A DNA stretch of 64,000 nucleotides from Mytilus trossulus (Eukaryota; Mollusca; Bivalvia; Mytilida; Mytilidae). The notes under the pieces were generated by a model that worked only from the letters and a program-made list of their open reading frames with translations, was not told where the DNA came from and did not search any database. The stretch covers positions 38,710,566 to 38,774,565 of the forward strand of contig NC_086375.1 of the NCBI RefSeq assembly GCF_036588685.1, read 5' to 3'. Of the stretch, positions 36,466 to 49,900 are shown piece after piece. Position 1 is the stretch's first letter. Each line of letters starts with the position of its first letter. The translations under genes and the position numbers were made by a program.

Positions 36466-36624
36466 CATCAATCGATGACATATCATTAATATCAATGGTT
36501 TTTGTGTCATACCTAGATAATTTCACTAGACTCTCATAATCATATTCTATTGTTAACATTTTTTGAAATTGAAATGATATATTAATGTATTTTCACAATA
36601 TCTGTGTATAAAGAATTATCGCTA

Positions 36625-36905
36625 TTTTGTGCATTTTTCCCTTAGTTTTAATTTGGGATAATTTTCATATCATATATCATACTTGCATAAGATAGAAAAT
36701 TATTGCTAGAAACTAAGCATGCACGTAGCGTTGCTAACGAAATTGGCATGAAATTGACATGAAATTGACAACATCGTCATAGGTAAAATAGCGACAAAAA
36801 ACAATAACATTGTTCATCTCAACTAGATTGCCTTTCTCGCTTTTGCCGTCCCGGCTCCAACGAGAAAATCAATCTCGTTGAGATGATCAACGATAACCTA
36901 TAATT
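36625..36905 (+). repeat. R8 interspersed repeat
   Basis: It shares AGAAACTAAG..GCACGT.G.GTTGCT, GAAATTGACATGAA.TTGACAAC.TCGTC.TAGGTAAAATAGCGA and GAGAAAATCAATCTCG.TGAGATGATCAACGATA with the copy at 47685-47902. Confidence 0.8.
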
Positions 36906-38444
36906 ATATTTGCATTATAGGCTTATATGATATAATTTTGTATCCAGTTTTGAAGAGATATTCTGTACTTCATTATTGAAAAACCATTGTTTTGAAATAC
37001 TTATAACACAACGGAAACACTTTATCCACATGATTATACCATTAATAAACCAATTATTATCCAGAACAACCTTAGTCCAATAAAAAGCTGACTCAATGAA
37101 TTAACTGAGGTTGACACCTATAACACGTAATTAATGATTTCATGATTACTTTGCATTGTGCTATCGGGGTGCTATTTGACGTAAAAACCTTAAAAATATT
37201 TGTAAGAGCTGAAGTGAGACTGTGAATGCAATGATGGTATGCAAAGGTATTTGAAGAAACACCGAATTTTTACTGTACACAAACGAGTGTATCATTTTGA
37301 TCACTTGGACTCCAGTCTCATATATAAGAAACCCTTTTCTGCAAACAGTGTATTTTTAACTTTGTTAAACACAATCACGTACGGTCGGAATGCGAACATT
37401 CATTGAATTTATTAATTTGCGTTCAGAGAACCCTTAAACCTTCTTTTTTCTAGTTGTCTTTTATCACCAACAGTGCGCACAAAGCCAACAAATTAATTAA
37501 TTTGAGTTACAGTTATGTCAGTAATTTGTTAGTCAAAATATCATTGATATAAAGAATGGTTATCAAAATAGAGAACAGGACATCAAATATAAAATGTAAT
37601 CATGTATATATAGACAGTGATTATTAGTCATTGTCACAAAGTTCGATGAATGAATTTTTGGTAACAACTTTATCAAAACACAGTCACAACAACAATGTGT
37701 CAGTTAACCAGGTCGAAGTCAGTAGAATAAAGGTCAACAAATAGGCCACATTGATAGTTGATGTCAGCTGAGTTTCAGTTTCTCACCCTTTAGTACTGTA
37801 CCTGGAGTTACTTGTTTACACAAAACTAAGGAACATAGTTCAGTTTCAAGTTTCTATTCTTAAGCTGACAAGTGTGTCTTTAATCTGTTTATATATCAAT
37901 GTTTTTTCGTGTAAGTTAACGTTTGCACTTGTGTTCAACTTTCGATTGATAAATTGAGTGCTTATAACATATTACAATTAAGATTTTTAAAGATAGAACG
38001 TCTTGTTCTTTGCGTGTGAGATAATTTTATCTTATTCTGTTTTCAAGATATTTGTGGTACAATTTATGGCATGAATTATTCAAATGTATACCTTTTGGAA
38101 AAGATAGGAGAAAGATACCTAAGAGTATTTATACTCACAAACCGACAACGAAAACAAAAACGAGGTATAGATAAACAACAAACGTAAATTACTAGTTTGC
38201 ATTATGTATGAAGTACATTTGCTACAGAAACCAGTATGACTGCACAGTTTGTGTTTATACAAAGCCATGTTCGACCTGATTACTGACACACACACACCAA
38301 AAACACACACACACATACACGCATAGGTCATTGTACCCCCTCCAACTATGCACAAAGCCCATACCGCAATAGTCTGCATTAAAAGGCCACAAATGTTAAT
38401 TAATTCAATAGAGAAAACTAAAGGCCTAATTCATGTACAAAATA
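36906..38444. other. Intergenic, nothing recognised
   Basis: No gene is visible. A CA-rich run lies at about 38286-38325. Confidence 0.5.
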
Positions 38445-38785
38445 TTAATGAAACAAATATATGTAACACATCAACAAACGACAACCACTGAATTACAGGC
38501 TCCTGACTTTGGAACAGGAACATACATACAGAATGTAACGGGTTTATCAGGATCCCAACCCTCCCCTAGTCTATGGACAATGGTGAAACAGCACAACACA
38601 GAAACAAATTATAAAAATGAGTTGAAGAAAAAAAAATCACAAAAAAACTGAACTCCGAGGAAAACTCAAAACGGAAAGTCTCTAATCAATGGCAAAATCA
38701 AAAGCTCAAACATATTGAAAGCAACTGTCATGTTCCTGACTTGTTACATGCATTTTCTTATGAAAAAGGTGGATTCAAATACATG
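38445..38785 (+). repeat. R7 copy followed directly by an R3 copy
   Basis: R7 (38445-38620) has CAACAAACGACAACCACTGAATTACAGGCTCCTGACTT, ACATACAGAATGTAACGGG and GGATCCCAACCCTCCCCTA. R3 follows (38620-38785) with GAACTCCGAGGAAAACTCAAAACGGAAAG. The second R7 copy is at 44475-44655. Confidence 0.75.
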
Positions 38786-40008
38786 CTTGTTTTACTATGC
38801 ACATATATCGCCGCGATTAATTGTGATTATTGGCTATAATATTGAGAATAATTGGAGGTAATTTACTAACCATAAGTACATGTTTATTTCAATTCATCAC
38901 TTTTATGTATATAAAAGAGGTACCCTTAGGATGTCAGGGTTATAGGTTAAATTACCACATCTATTAAAGACTTGATTCTGAACTCATTAGAAGCAAAATG
39001 TATTAAGAAATGCACATAAATAAAAATATAAAAAAACCGCAACCTGCTGCTATTCCTGCATATCTTTTTGAGTTCACAATAATGTTCTGTCATTCAAAAA
39101 CCAATATTTCAATGTGTGATTACATCTCATATACATCGCTTTAAGTTTACTACCGAGGTTAAAAAAGTCTGCTTCATATCTTGATCTTGTCCTAGAAATA
39201 CACACAGACGGATTCAATGACAAATGATTTCAACAATTTAATTGTCAACTTCCCATTTCTGAGCAGTAACATACCATCTGCAACATCGTTTAGCGTTTAC
39301 ATATCTCAGGTAAAACGTCACACTAGTTTATGTTTACATTATACGGACTGCATTAATTGGTTTCTTACACCCACGAAACAACATGCTCAAACAGATATAT
39401 GAGGAAGAACAACTGAAACCGACACTACATAAGTTTTACGATCACCATCATAAATTGATTGAATGGTAAGATGTGTCAGTTTCTTAACCCTAGATATGTT
39501 TTCGTGGCCTTAGATTTTAGTACAAGTAAAGTCGTCTGACCTGTTATTTTAGCGAGTGTGTCTTTATCCCTATTGTGTTATTTTAACTAGGTGGGATTTT
39601 GCACGATGAGTTATGCTTGCAAAAAGGAGACGTTCACCTCCTGTCGACACACCCGTTCTCCCTTCTTCTAAAATATATGTTAATACATTAGATTTTGTTT
39701 AAAAACATCCATTTGTCTCTTCTCTTTCGATTTTCTACATTTGAACATCGCGCGACACCCTACTGTTGGCTGTATCTATGACAGTCAATCACCACTTGGT
39801 CAAATGAGTATCAGTTTGAGACAAATTCAAAAAGCTTACCATGTTATATATATATATATATTCCTGTGGAAATATGAAATTGTGCCATTCGCGAGCATTT
39901 TGTGTCTTTTTATAATCAAAAACGATTTACAACATATGAAACGTGGAACCTCACGCTCACTCAATTTCAAAAAGCTATGAAAGAATAAATATCATTCAGG
40001 AAGTAAAG
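38786..40008. other. Intergenic, nothing recognised
   Basis: No gene. A short (AT)n tract is at about 39846-39861. Confidence 0.45.
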
Positions 40009-40454
40009 ATAGTTCAGCTAGAGATTATGTTAACGTTCCTTTATTTTAGAAAATAATTTTATTTAAGATAACATTTTTTTTACTTGAAACATACGTCGAA
40101 TCAAGGTGAATACACGTTGTCATCTGCATTTTTACTACATCGATGGATCAACTATCAATTATTTCTAAGAGTCTTGTGGTATGTTTATAATAATAACATT
40201 AAACTTTCATATTGATACATTCAAGTTGACATTTTTTTAAATAATACATGAATGCATTTATTTTATAGAAAGACACATTCATGTGTATATATTTTTATCA
40301 ATATTGCAGTTGCATATCCGTAATTGGTTAATGCATTATAGACTACTATGTTTTTAATTATAAATTCAGTTTTCATGAAAGTGCTTCTATTTTTAAATGT
40401 CTAGTTAACATTATGGAGACTGCATATCCTAATGCTTATAGAATTATTTAAAAT

Positions 40455-40745
40455 ACTTAGGATTTTCTTATTCCAGGTATAGACAACCTTAGCTGTATTT
40501 GGCACAACTTTTTGGAATTTTGGATCACCAATACTCTACAACTTTGTACTTGTTTGGCTTTCTAACTATTTTGATCTGAGCGTCACTGATGAGTCTTATG
40601 TAGACGAAAAAAGTAAAATCACAAAAATACTGAATTCCTATGAAATCAAAATTGGAAAGTCCCTAGTAAAATGGCAAAAAATCACGAAACGCGCGTCAGC
40701 AGGCGCATTAAATCGTAAGCTTGGTACCTTTGATAACTATTTACT
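40455..40745 (+). repeat. R1 repeat split by a nested R3 fragment
   Basis: R1 has CTTAGCTGTATTTGGCA.AACTTTT, CAACTTTGTACTTGTTTGGC, GCGTCACTGATGAGTCTT.TGTAGACGAAACGCGCGTC and CCTGGTACC.TTGAT. In this copy the GACGAAACGCGCG stretch is broken between 40607 and 40685 by a 77-base R3 fragment, and CGAAA is repeated on both sides. Other R1 copies are at 46975-47110 and 61395-61535 (plus) and 45123-45350, 57915-58055 and 62305-62530 (minus). Confidence 0.85.
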
Positions 40746-41319
40746 ATTTACTGTCACAGAAGAACACACTAAATCTTTACGTCAAAGTCTTTCTCAACCG
40801 ATGTCATATACAAACTTTAGTTTGTATTTTGTCACATATTACAATTTACAATTACTTAATTTTCTACACAAAATCCCCCCCCCCCCCCACACACACAAAT
40901 ATATGACCGATTTTGAAGGATTCTTAACAAATATAGTTAAGCAAATAACTTGATGAATTTAACAAAACAATTACACGACAGACTCTTAGATATTTTATTT
41001 AAGTCGACAGTTTCATGTCAGGCATTTGTATAAACCTTATTCCAATTTCAGAAGTACAGCAAGCGGAGTTAAGTTTCGATAAACTCTAGATTTTCAAGAT
41101 AGTCACAGATGTCTATACGGGTAACCTAATTACGTAGATTGCTGACCCGCTGACTTTTACTCAATATCTCCTTATTTATGTCTTACAATTTGTGTTACAG
41201 TATACTTACAAGACATTAGTAATAGAGTAAAAATGTACAAAACTCCTGATGTTTGTGAAAAATCAATGTTCGTTGATACTGGCAACAATCATAAAAAGAA
41301 ATTTTCAGTCCCAAAAAGA

Positions 41320-41455
41320 TAGTAGAAATATATCAAAGGAACATTTAAACTCATTTGCAAATAAACTGACAACGCTATGTTAAACAAAATACAAAAACAA
41401 AACAGTACACAAAAAATAACTTAGAAAACTAAATACTGAAAAACACGAAAACAAC
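41320..41455 (-). repeat. R6 interspersed repeat
   Basis: It contains AAATAAACTGACAACGC.ATG, the complement of CATGGCGTTGTCA in the copy at 46040-46195. A third copy is at 62935-63000 (minus). Confidence 0.6.
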
Positions 41456-42039
41456 CATTAATTGATTTATACATAGTCATGTGAGCGAAGAAGTAAGTAC
41501 CTCAGTGCTGACATGATTTATAACACACCTTTGTAAATTAGTCGGTTAACTAGTTTGAAATTTAAAGAGTTTCTACTCCTTAAGGCAAAGTTGACCTGAG
41601 ATGATCTTGATACTGTTTTCTTTTGTCAAATGGCTTTTCAATTGTTTCGGTTCTAATACATACTAGACTTTCAAATATTTGGCTTCGAGTGTTCCTGGTA
41701 AAGGTAAATCCAGATCATCGCTTCGAACGTATGAAATGTATTAAGTGTATATTTTTTCATTGAATACTAGCAGTACATTATCTTGCTTTAATAGAGCAGA
41801 ACATATTTTTTTTTTTCAGTTGTCCAATTCGACTCATTTTGCCCACAGAACCTACCAAACTGATACGATACTTTATTAAGGAATCAATTCAACAACAGAT
41901 GTTTAAAGATCTTTATATATCATTATAGATGTCTAATTTGTAGTTTGGGTTCGCATGACGGGGTAAGCATGCATTTCAAAGATACTTAACCTGACGATGC
42001 ACCGGGTATCGCTCCTGTAGTGTTCATATAATTCCCTTT

Positions 42040-42560
42040 TTTTTCTTTGTACTGAAGTCCTGTAATTTTGTGTTGAAATTTTTATGTTATATTTTACATG
42101 GCCATTAAAGCGGGAGGTTTGTCATGCTACAAAACCAGGTTCAACCCACCATTTTTTTTTAAAAAGAAGTCCTGTACCAAGTCAGGAATATGGTCATTGT
42201 TATATTATAGTTCGTTTCTGTGTGTGACATTTTAACAGTGTTTCTTTTGAGTTGTTTGTTTCCTCTAATATTTGAGTGTGAATTCACATTATTATAAGAC
42301 GTGTCACGGTACTTTTCTATCCCAAATGCATGTAGTCAGTTTTGATGTTATATTTGTTATTATAATAGGATTTTGTCTAATGCTTAGTTCGTTTCTATGT
42401 GTGTTATATTTTAATGTTGTGTCGTCATTCTCCTCTTATATTTAATGCGTTTCCCTCGGTTTTGGTTTGTGACACGGATTTGTTTCTTTCTATCGATTTA
42501 TGAGTTTAGAATATCGGTATACTACTGTTGCATTTATTCACCTTCATTAGCCTTCTTATC
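42040..42560 (+). repeat. R2 interspersed repeat
   Basis: R2 has TGTCATGCTACAAAACCAGGTT.AACCCACCA, GTCCTGTACCAAGTCAGGAATATGGTCATTGTTATATTA, CGTTTC.GTGTGTG, TATTTAATGCGTTTCCCTCGGTTTTGGTTTGT and CGGTATACTACTGTTGC. Copies are also at 47119-47665, 49650-49855 (3' part) and 57620-57840 (minus). It is present in the left duplicate block only. Confidence 0.8.
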
Positions 42561-43942
42561 TTATTTACAAAATAATAAAAAGGCAAATATCAGTTGCACT
42601 TAGTATGTTATTGTTCAAATGTGGCACACATTTTTTACAGTACTGATAGATTCGTGTTTTACTTGCTCGGAAACTACTAATAATAACTATGTTTTTGTAA
42701 CTGTTTTCTATTTTCAAAACTACATATGTACAGTTATGCTACACATCTACAACTCTCAGTTTAGGCTACACGTGCTGATCTTATCTATAAAGTCATGAAT
42801 ATGTATTATCTATGTAGGCGTGTCAAAATCGTATCATACGCGATAATGACCAGCCAAAATAGTGTTTTTAATATTAATAATCCGAGCAAGTAAACACGGA
42901 TCTATCACTACATATAAGAAACTGCATTTTACTTTCAGCAGTCCACATATAGGTTATAATTTGTATAATTTATGCCCCAGACATCCGATCAAGGGTTTAT
43001 CGGATTTAGTATTTTGATTAAAAGAATATAACTTGAAGTAAAGTATATTTACGCCTTCAGATTAAATAGAAAAGAAAATGTTGAGATGACACCAATAAGA
43101 CTGTATTACCGTCAATAAAGCTTATACGATATACGAAGGTCAATACAGTTTTGACTTATAGATTATTCTAATGCAATTTTTATGTAGCTTTTTTTTTTTC
43201 GTTGACTCAAAGCTATACACTGTTCGAGTCCATCTAATCTATTAAAATGAAAAGAAACAACTTACTACTACGTTTGTGTGTAACTGTAATTTACCACCTT
43301 CAGAAACAGTAAAAAAAACGGAGGTTATAAACATGCTACTTCGTGTAATAATAGGTGTTTTAACTCTTTCTAATTATGACATTAATGCATTCACATAAAG
43401 TATAGAAAACGGATCAACATTATAAATAAAAGAAAAGATAGAAAAGTCGGCATTTGTATAACGTGCATGTATCTTGATTTAACCTGAAAAAAATTGAAAA
43501 TCTAAACTTTAGCTTAATTTTTTGACAAGTGTCGTCTGAAAAACTAAAACAAAACAGAAATAAAAAAAATCTATATGCGTTCACTGATTTCAGTACAAAC
43601 ACCAAAAAGCAGCTCAAGATTTAGACAATATAACTTATACTTAATAACAATAACTAAGCGTTATAACATTATATAACAATAAATATATCAATATTTTAAT
43701 TATTTTGTCTTTAATTGATTACTTTTTTTTTACAATATTTACAACATATGCAAAAGTTCATTAAAATACACGATCAAAGAAAAACTAACAAGTATTACTG
43801 CCTCTTTGTGTCAAGAAAAATATCTTAAACAACACTTCTTATAATAGTTATTAAAATCAAAACAGATCCCTGAGTTCAAATAATGATACATGTTATCTTG
43901 GTTCTACCTTTCATAGTTTTTATATTTTTCTTCATAATGACA

Positions 43943-46900
43943 TTAATGAAGGTTTGGTATCCCTCTTATTTTGAATGCGGTAATAGTCAGAACAGTAAAC
44001 AACACAATAAATCCACCAAGAGCGTAAAAGTTCCTTTCCATGTTTTCCCAAGAGTCCGGATAAAAATCGTCTAGATACATGTTTCCATTTGGATACAGAC
44101 ATGGAACACCTGCAAGCAAATTTGTTTATGATTATGACTTAGAAATTATTGTGATAATGGTTATAGGAAGGGTCAAACGGATAAAAATGATGAAATACTT
44201 TCATCGTCATTTTTCAGAAAAGTCTTTCTATATTTTTTATTTTATATTCATAAACAGCAGTTCAAATTATATCACGAACATACAAATTATTCTTAAGTAA
44301 TTTAAACGAGAAAACTAACGGAATAATAGCTGGCTATGCGGTATGGGCTTTGTTCATTGCTGAAGGCCGTACGGTGACCTATAGTTGTTAATGTCTGTGT
44401 CATTTTGGTCTTTTGTGGATAGTTGGCAATCATACCATATCTTGTTTTTTTATATAATGTATGCGCAAAAAATGAACGAAAACCAAATATGTAACACAGC
44501 AGCAAACGACATGCAACCACTAATTTACAGGTTCCTGACTTAGTATAGGCACAAACATACAGAATGTGGCGGGGTTAAACATCCCAACCATTCCCTAACA
44601 GATAGTGTTGGAACATACAATATAAGAACGAACTATAAAAATCGGTAGGAAAGGTTTATTGCTTATTGTTGATGATAACAGTGACATATAGTTGTTAGTA
44701 TCTGTGTCATTTGGTCTTTTGTTTAGTGTTGACAATCACATCCCATCTTCTTTTTTATATTTACTCATCAGATGATTACAAATATAAATACGTTTAACAT
44801 AAAAACAGCGGAGAGGACGTGGCCTGGTACTGGATTCAGATGTCATATATTTATCTCTCTTGAGTAAGTCATAATGTTTGGCTTCACATTTTATTTCAAC
44901 GTTTTATACATGTGAGTCATGACCATCTTCTGTTTGTTTGATGTATATGAAGAATGCATATTTCAAGGGAATAATGGTTTGGTAGTTTTTTCAGGCTTAT
45001 AGAAAGTTTTCTCAATATCGTACCCCTTTCCATATAATAAATACAATCAATAGTTGTTCCCTTACAGCATTATCTGTAAAACTTGTATTTGAGCATATAT
45101 TTAAATGGTTCAAGATGATTATGAAAATAAACTCGTCATAGATAACAGGATTAAATTGTGTATTCACGCCAGACGCGCGTTTCGACTACAAAAGACTCAT
45201 CAGTGACGCACGAATCCAAAAAAGGTGACAAAGGCCAAATAAAGAACGGAGATGAAGAGCATTGAGGACCAAATTTACTTAAAGTTTTGCCAAATACAGA
45301 TAAGGTAATCGATTTCTGGGATAGAAAAGCCTTAGTATTTCAAAAATTCAAAAGTTGTGTAAACAGTTAATTTATATGGCGCACTACGTTTGCGCGCATT
45401 TGGGGATTAAAATGTTTTACGTTTGCGCGCAGCTTTTGATTACTTTTGCGCGCATTTATCTAAGAGGTAAACTCAGGTAAAAAAACGGTATATAATGAAA
45501 TATGAATGATATAAAATTTCAATAACTTTGAAAATATATTTTAATCATATATTATATAATATAAAACAAAATATAAAGTGTGCATGATAAATTCTGTTAA
45601 AACTTAAGGCATACATGTAACTTCATTGCGATTTTTTTTTTCAGGGTGATCAAGTACCCCGAATAGTGATCTCTTTAAAATTCGTAAATAACCTACTGAA
45701 AGTTAGATTGTAAAGTTTTGTCAAGTAACGAACATTTGAAGTGGTTTCTTTTTTATATAGCAAATCGGGGGAGAAAATCATTAGTATATGATGAGAATTA
45801 AAATTTCCGGATTGATAGAATATAATGCAATCGACTTATCCTGCTTGTATCCAACTTCTACCTCCTCGTGGGTGAGTGTAGGTGACTAGTCTAACAAACG
45901 TAAACATGATCATATCAATGATAATTCATGTCAGCACAGAAGTGCTGAATTTTGGGCTCAAGTGTGGAATATCTTTTAATGAATAGTTTTCCGTTTATGA
46001 CGTGGACGAATGTGGAGTCATGCGACCCACACGATGTTTTCATTTACAATACCATTTGTACTATTATTTGTCTGTTTGTCTTTTTCATTTTTAACCATGG
46101 CGTTGTCATTTTTTTTTTTTTTCGATCTATGAGTTTGACTCTTCATCTAGTATCTTTCGCCCCTTTGTTCTCTACTATAGTACATGGAAGTAGTTGAAAA
46201 CAGGAAATAATAAATTTGGAATATATCGTCATTTGATTATGGTCATCGCAGTGACATACAGTTACGTCCTCTTATATTTTTCAAGAATTGTACTTTTTCA
46301 ATAGTTCAATAAGGACTCAGTTTTCATTTGTTGTTTTTGTGTTTAAACTTTAAATATACAAAGTTCTAACCCCAACAATTAATTATTAAAGTTTACAATC
46401 AAATATTTATTTTCATTTATGCAAAACTAAAATGTCATAATTACAGCATAAACAAAATGTTCGTATAATATCTAGTTCTTGCAACTACACTGCCTCATTA
46501 TTAAACTAAGGAAAATAATTCACGACTAAAATCAATTTCTAAAGACCTAACGTAGACAGGGTTTAAAATTTAAGCATTGAGATATAAGTTCAAAAAATAT
46601 CAAAAGTAGCAGGTGAAAGCAGATTCTTCTGGACGCCAGACATATAATTATTCAATCTTCCGAAACACTGATTCACATCTACGCATATTTAAACATCTGT
46701 TTGAACTTCCAAACTTACAAAAAATTAATAGAAGAAAGGAAAAAAATCAATAAAGAAAACTAAATATTGTAAATCTTTCAATGCAGTTATTTCCATCTTT
46801 CCGTAATCCATGTTTTGTACCTTTTTCACGTTCGATCTTTTATATCTAGGCGTTATGTATTTAGGTTTAGTTTTCTGTAATTTTTAATACTTCAGTTTCT

Positions 46901-49900
46901 TTATGTATATCTTTTCATATTCATTTGATAAAATTTACTGTTTGCAATAGCGTGAATTGTTCTATATAATAAGAATGTTCTTATCCCGGGCATAAAAACA
47001 ATGCCGTATTTGGCGAAACCTTTTCAACTTTTGATCTTCAGTGCTGTACAACTTTGTACTTTTTTCACTTTCGATCTTTTATATCTGGGCGTCACTGGTG
47101 AGTCTTGTGTGATGCTTTTTGTTATCTATTAATCATGTTTTTCTTTGTCTAATATGTTCTCCTATTTATTTGTATTGTAGTCCTGTAATATTAAGTTGTC
47201 ATTTCAATATTATATTTAACTTTGCCATTAAAGTGAGAGGTTTGGCATGCCATAAAACCAGGTTTAACCCACCACTTTTATTCTCCTTTAAAAGTGTCCT
47301 GTACCAAGTCAGGAAGATGGTCATTGTTATATTATTGTTCGTTTCTCTGTGTGTTGCATTTTAACGTTGAGTCGTTTGTGTTTTCTCTTATTTTTTAGAT
47401 ATTGAGATAAGGCGTGGCACGGTACTTGTCTATCCCAAATTCTTGTATTTGGTTTTCATGTTATATTTGTTATTCTCGTGGTGTTTTGTCTGATGATTGG
47501 TCAGTTTCTGTGTGTGTTGCGTTTCGGTGTTGTGTCGTTGTTCTCCTCTTATATTTAATGCGTTTCGCTCGGTTTTGGTTTGTTACCCCGATTTTGTTTT
47601 TTGTCCATGGATTTATGAGTTTTGAACAGCGGTATACTACTGTTGCCTTTATTTATATTATAATTGTATGTTATCTCCATTTTGTGCATTTCTCCTTTGA
47701 TCTTTTTTGGTGAAAATTTTTCATATCATGCTACTCGCTTGAGATGGAAAATGAACGGTAGAAACTAAGGAGGCACGTGGTGTTGCTCATGAAATTGACA
47801 TGAATTTGACAACGTCGTCGTAGGTAAAATAGCGAAAAACAGAGTACCGGCTCAAGCGAGAAAATCAATCTCGATGAGATGATCAACGATATTCTATAAT
47901 TATCTACCTTCTTTGTTTGCTTCACAGCTGATATTGAGGTTGTGGAATTCATTAGCTACTACAATTTCTGCACTATATTTCATTACAACGCCCCAACTAA
48001 GCCACTGAAACATTGGCAAAATATCTGGCAGTGTTCTGAAATTAAAATGAAAAAATAATATAGAATTTATTGTATAAAATACATTGTTACGTATACGAAA
48101 AACAACCACTTTATTGGAATGTATGGCAATCTAAATAAAACATAAAACTCGTTATATGGAGATTGGAACCTATGCGACCTTCAAAAGCTGCCTTTAAATA
48201 TCCAATAAACTTTTTCATCATCTTTAATCTGACAGTTGATTATTGAGTATCTTCCATCTGCAATGATTATTTTTTACTACTTCCGCTTAAGATTTGGTAA
48301 GTCTCTAATGGTAATATTTTATTGAAAAGCATTGACATGGCCTATAATCTTATTCAGAAAGAAATGTGAAATGTAAGATGCATTCATTCGATTCCTTCAA
48401 GGCTATTGTTTTAATCTATAGAGGAACATTTCCACGATTTTGATATATTTTTAGTCACCTACTTTATGATTGGGAACTACCTTCAATAAATACAATTCTT
48501 TTTGGGTAGGATTGAGATGGAGGGTGTATAAATACAAATAGAGGTTACTATTTATAAATTAAAATACTATAAAAATAATATATATTTTTTTTAGAATTAA
48601 ATAATTTTATTAAAACAGACTAAAGTGTAATGCATATATATGTGAAATTAACTCATATGTGAAACAAGAGTAGATTACCTGATGAATCCAGAGGAAAACA
48701 GAGTTGTTGCTGATATAACTAGTGACGCCACGCTTTGAGAAACTTGTGCACTATAAAATACTCCCATGATTCCTATGGTCATTATTTCACCACTAAAATG
48801 CATGGCGAATACATCCGCGTAATATATTCCAAATCTCTCCCACGACGGAAAAAGACCTGTAACCCTAAAATTCAAAACAAAAAAATACGTAAAAAATAAC
48901 ACCTTTTCGAATACGCCTATAAATGATAAATACAGAACCTTTGTTGCCAACTTTACTATATTGAAGAAACACAACCATATTCTACATTACTCTAACGTCA
49001 TTTAAAGCATACATTGCAAAACATGCAAATAATTTTTGATAGCGATTGCATATAAAAAGTATTGACAAACTGTCTACAATCATCTTTTTAGACGTACAAA
49101 TTGACAAAATCCTGCTTTGGAATGGACATGGGAAAACATGTAAAATTATTACGAAGTAGTAGAACTAGTTATGGTATTTTACAAATAATTTGAATTAACT
49201 TAATATCAATTATTTTGAGAAATTCCTACAGTTAATGAAGAAAATGGTAGATAAATTTTATGTTGCTGAATCGCTTTTTTTTTAATTACCTTTAGTAAAA
49301 AGTCTCAAACCTAAATTTTTGAAAGCCAGTGATGTATAAATACGTAAAAACGCCAGGTGCTATATGACGAATTTGATATAAAACTTACCAATAAACAATC
49401 AAAGAAAATATTAAACTTGCTACAGCATGAAATGGTATCATATGTATAATGTATGACAGTACAAATGTTGTAGTTGAATACAGTCCGTCCCGACATTCTC
49501 TGTAATACAGATCTCGTATAGGAGGAACTGAAAAGTAAAATATCTACATAAATAGCAAATAAACAAAATATAGAATTAGGCAATATGATTAAGATTTGTA
49601 TAATTAATATAAAAATGAAGTTGATTATGGTTGTCAAACCTTTTTTTTGGTTTTGATGTTATATTTGTTATTCTCGTGGTGTATTGTCTGTTGCTTGGTC
49701 CGTTTCTGTCTGCTGTTGCGTTTCGGTGTTGTGTCGTTGTTCTCCTCTTATATTTAATGCGTTTCCCTCGGTTTTGGTTTGTTGCCCCGATTTTGTTTTT
49801 TGTCCATGGATTTATGAGTTTTGAACAGCGGTATACTACTGTTGCCTTTATTTACACAAAACCCAAGTATAATGTTCTAAATAAAGTAGCACAATACAAA

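Larger units (their letters stand above)
40010..46030. repeat. Left copy of a segmental duplication (with 59090-62790)
   Basis: Blocks in the same order and orientation occur at both places. Examples (left | right): AACATTAAACTTTC.TATTGATACATT (40196 | 59209); TTACGTAGATTGC.GACCCGCTG (41130 | 60052); ACTCAATATCTCCTTATTTAT (41159 | 60082); CCCACAGAACCTACC (41842 | 61145); GAAAAGAAAATGTTGAGATGACA (43069 | 61811); GTGGCCTGGTACT (44819 | 62116); GGAGTCA.GCGACCCACA (46013 | 62763). Identity is patchy and moderate, so the duplication is not recent. The left copy includes the terminal exon of ABCG5-like gene 2. Confidence 0.85.
44110..47907 (-). other. Oversized last intron of ABCG5-like gene 2
   Basis: This intron is 3798 bases, while the same intron of gene 1 (17648-17890) is 243. 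The excess is repeats: R4 (44331-44456), R7 (44475-44655), R4 (44640-44758), R1 (45123-45350), R6 (46040-46195), R1 (46975-47110), R2 (47119-47665) and R8 (47685-47902). The donor (AAG|GTAGAT) and acceptor (TTGCTTGCAG|GTG) are intact and the phase matches. Confidence 0.85.

Noticed and set aside
47414..47713. 99-codon plus-strand ORF, with a similar one at 49631-49930
   Set aside because: Both are translations of the same R2 repeat; their similarity reflects repeat identity, not a conserved protein.
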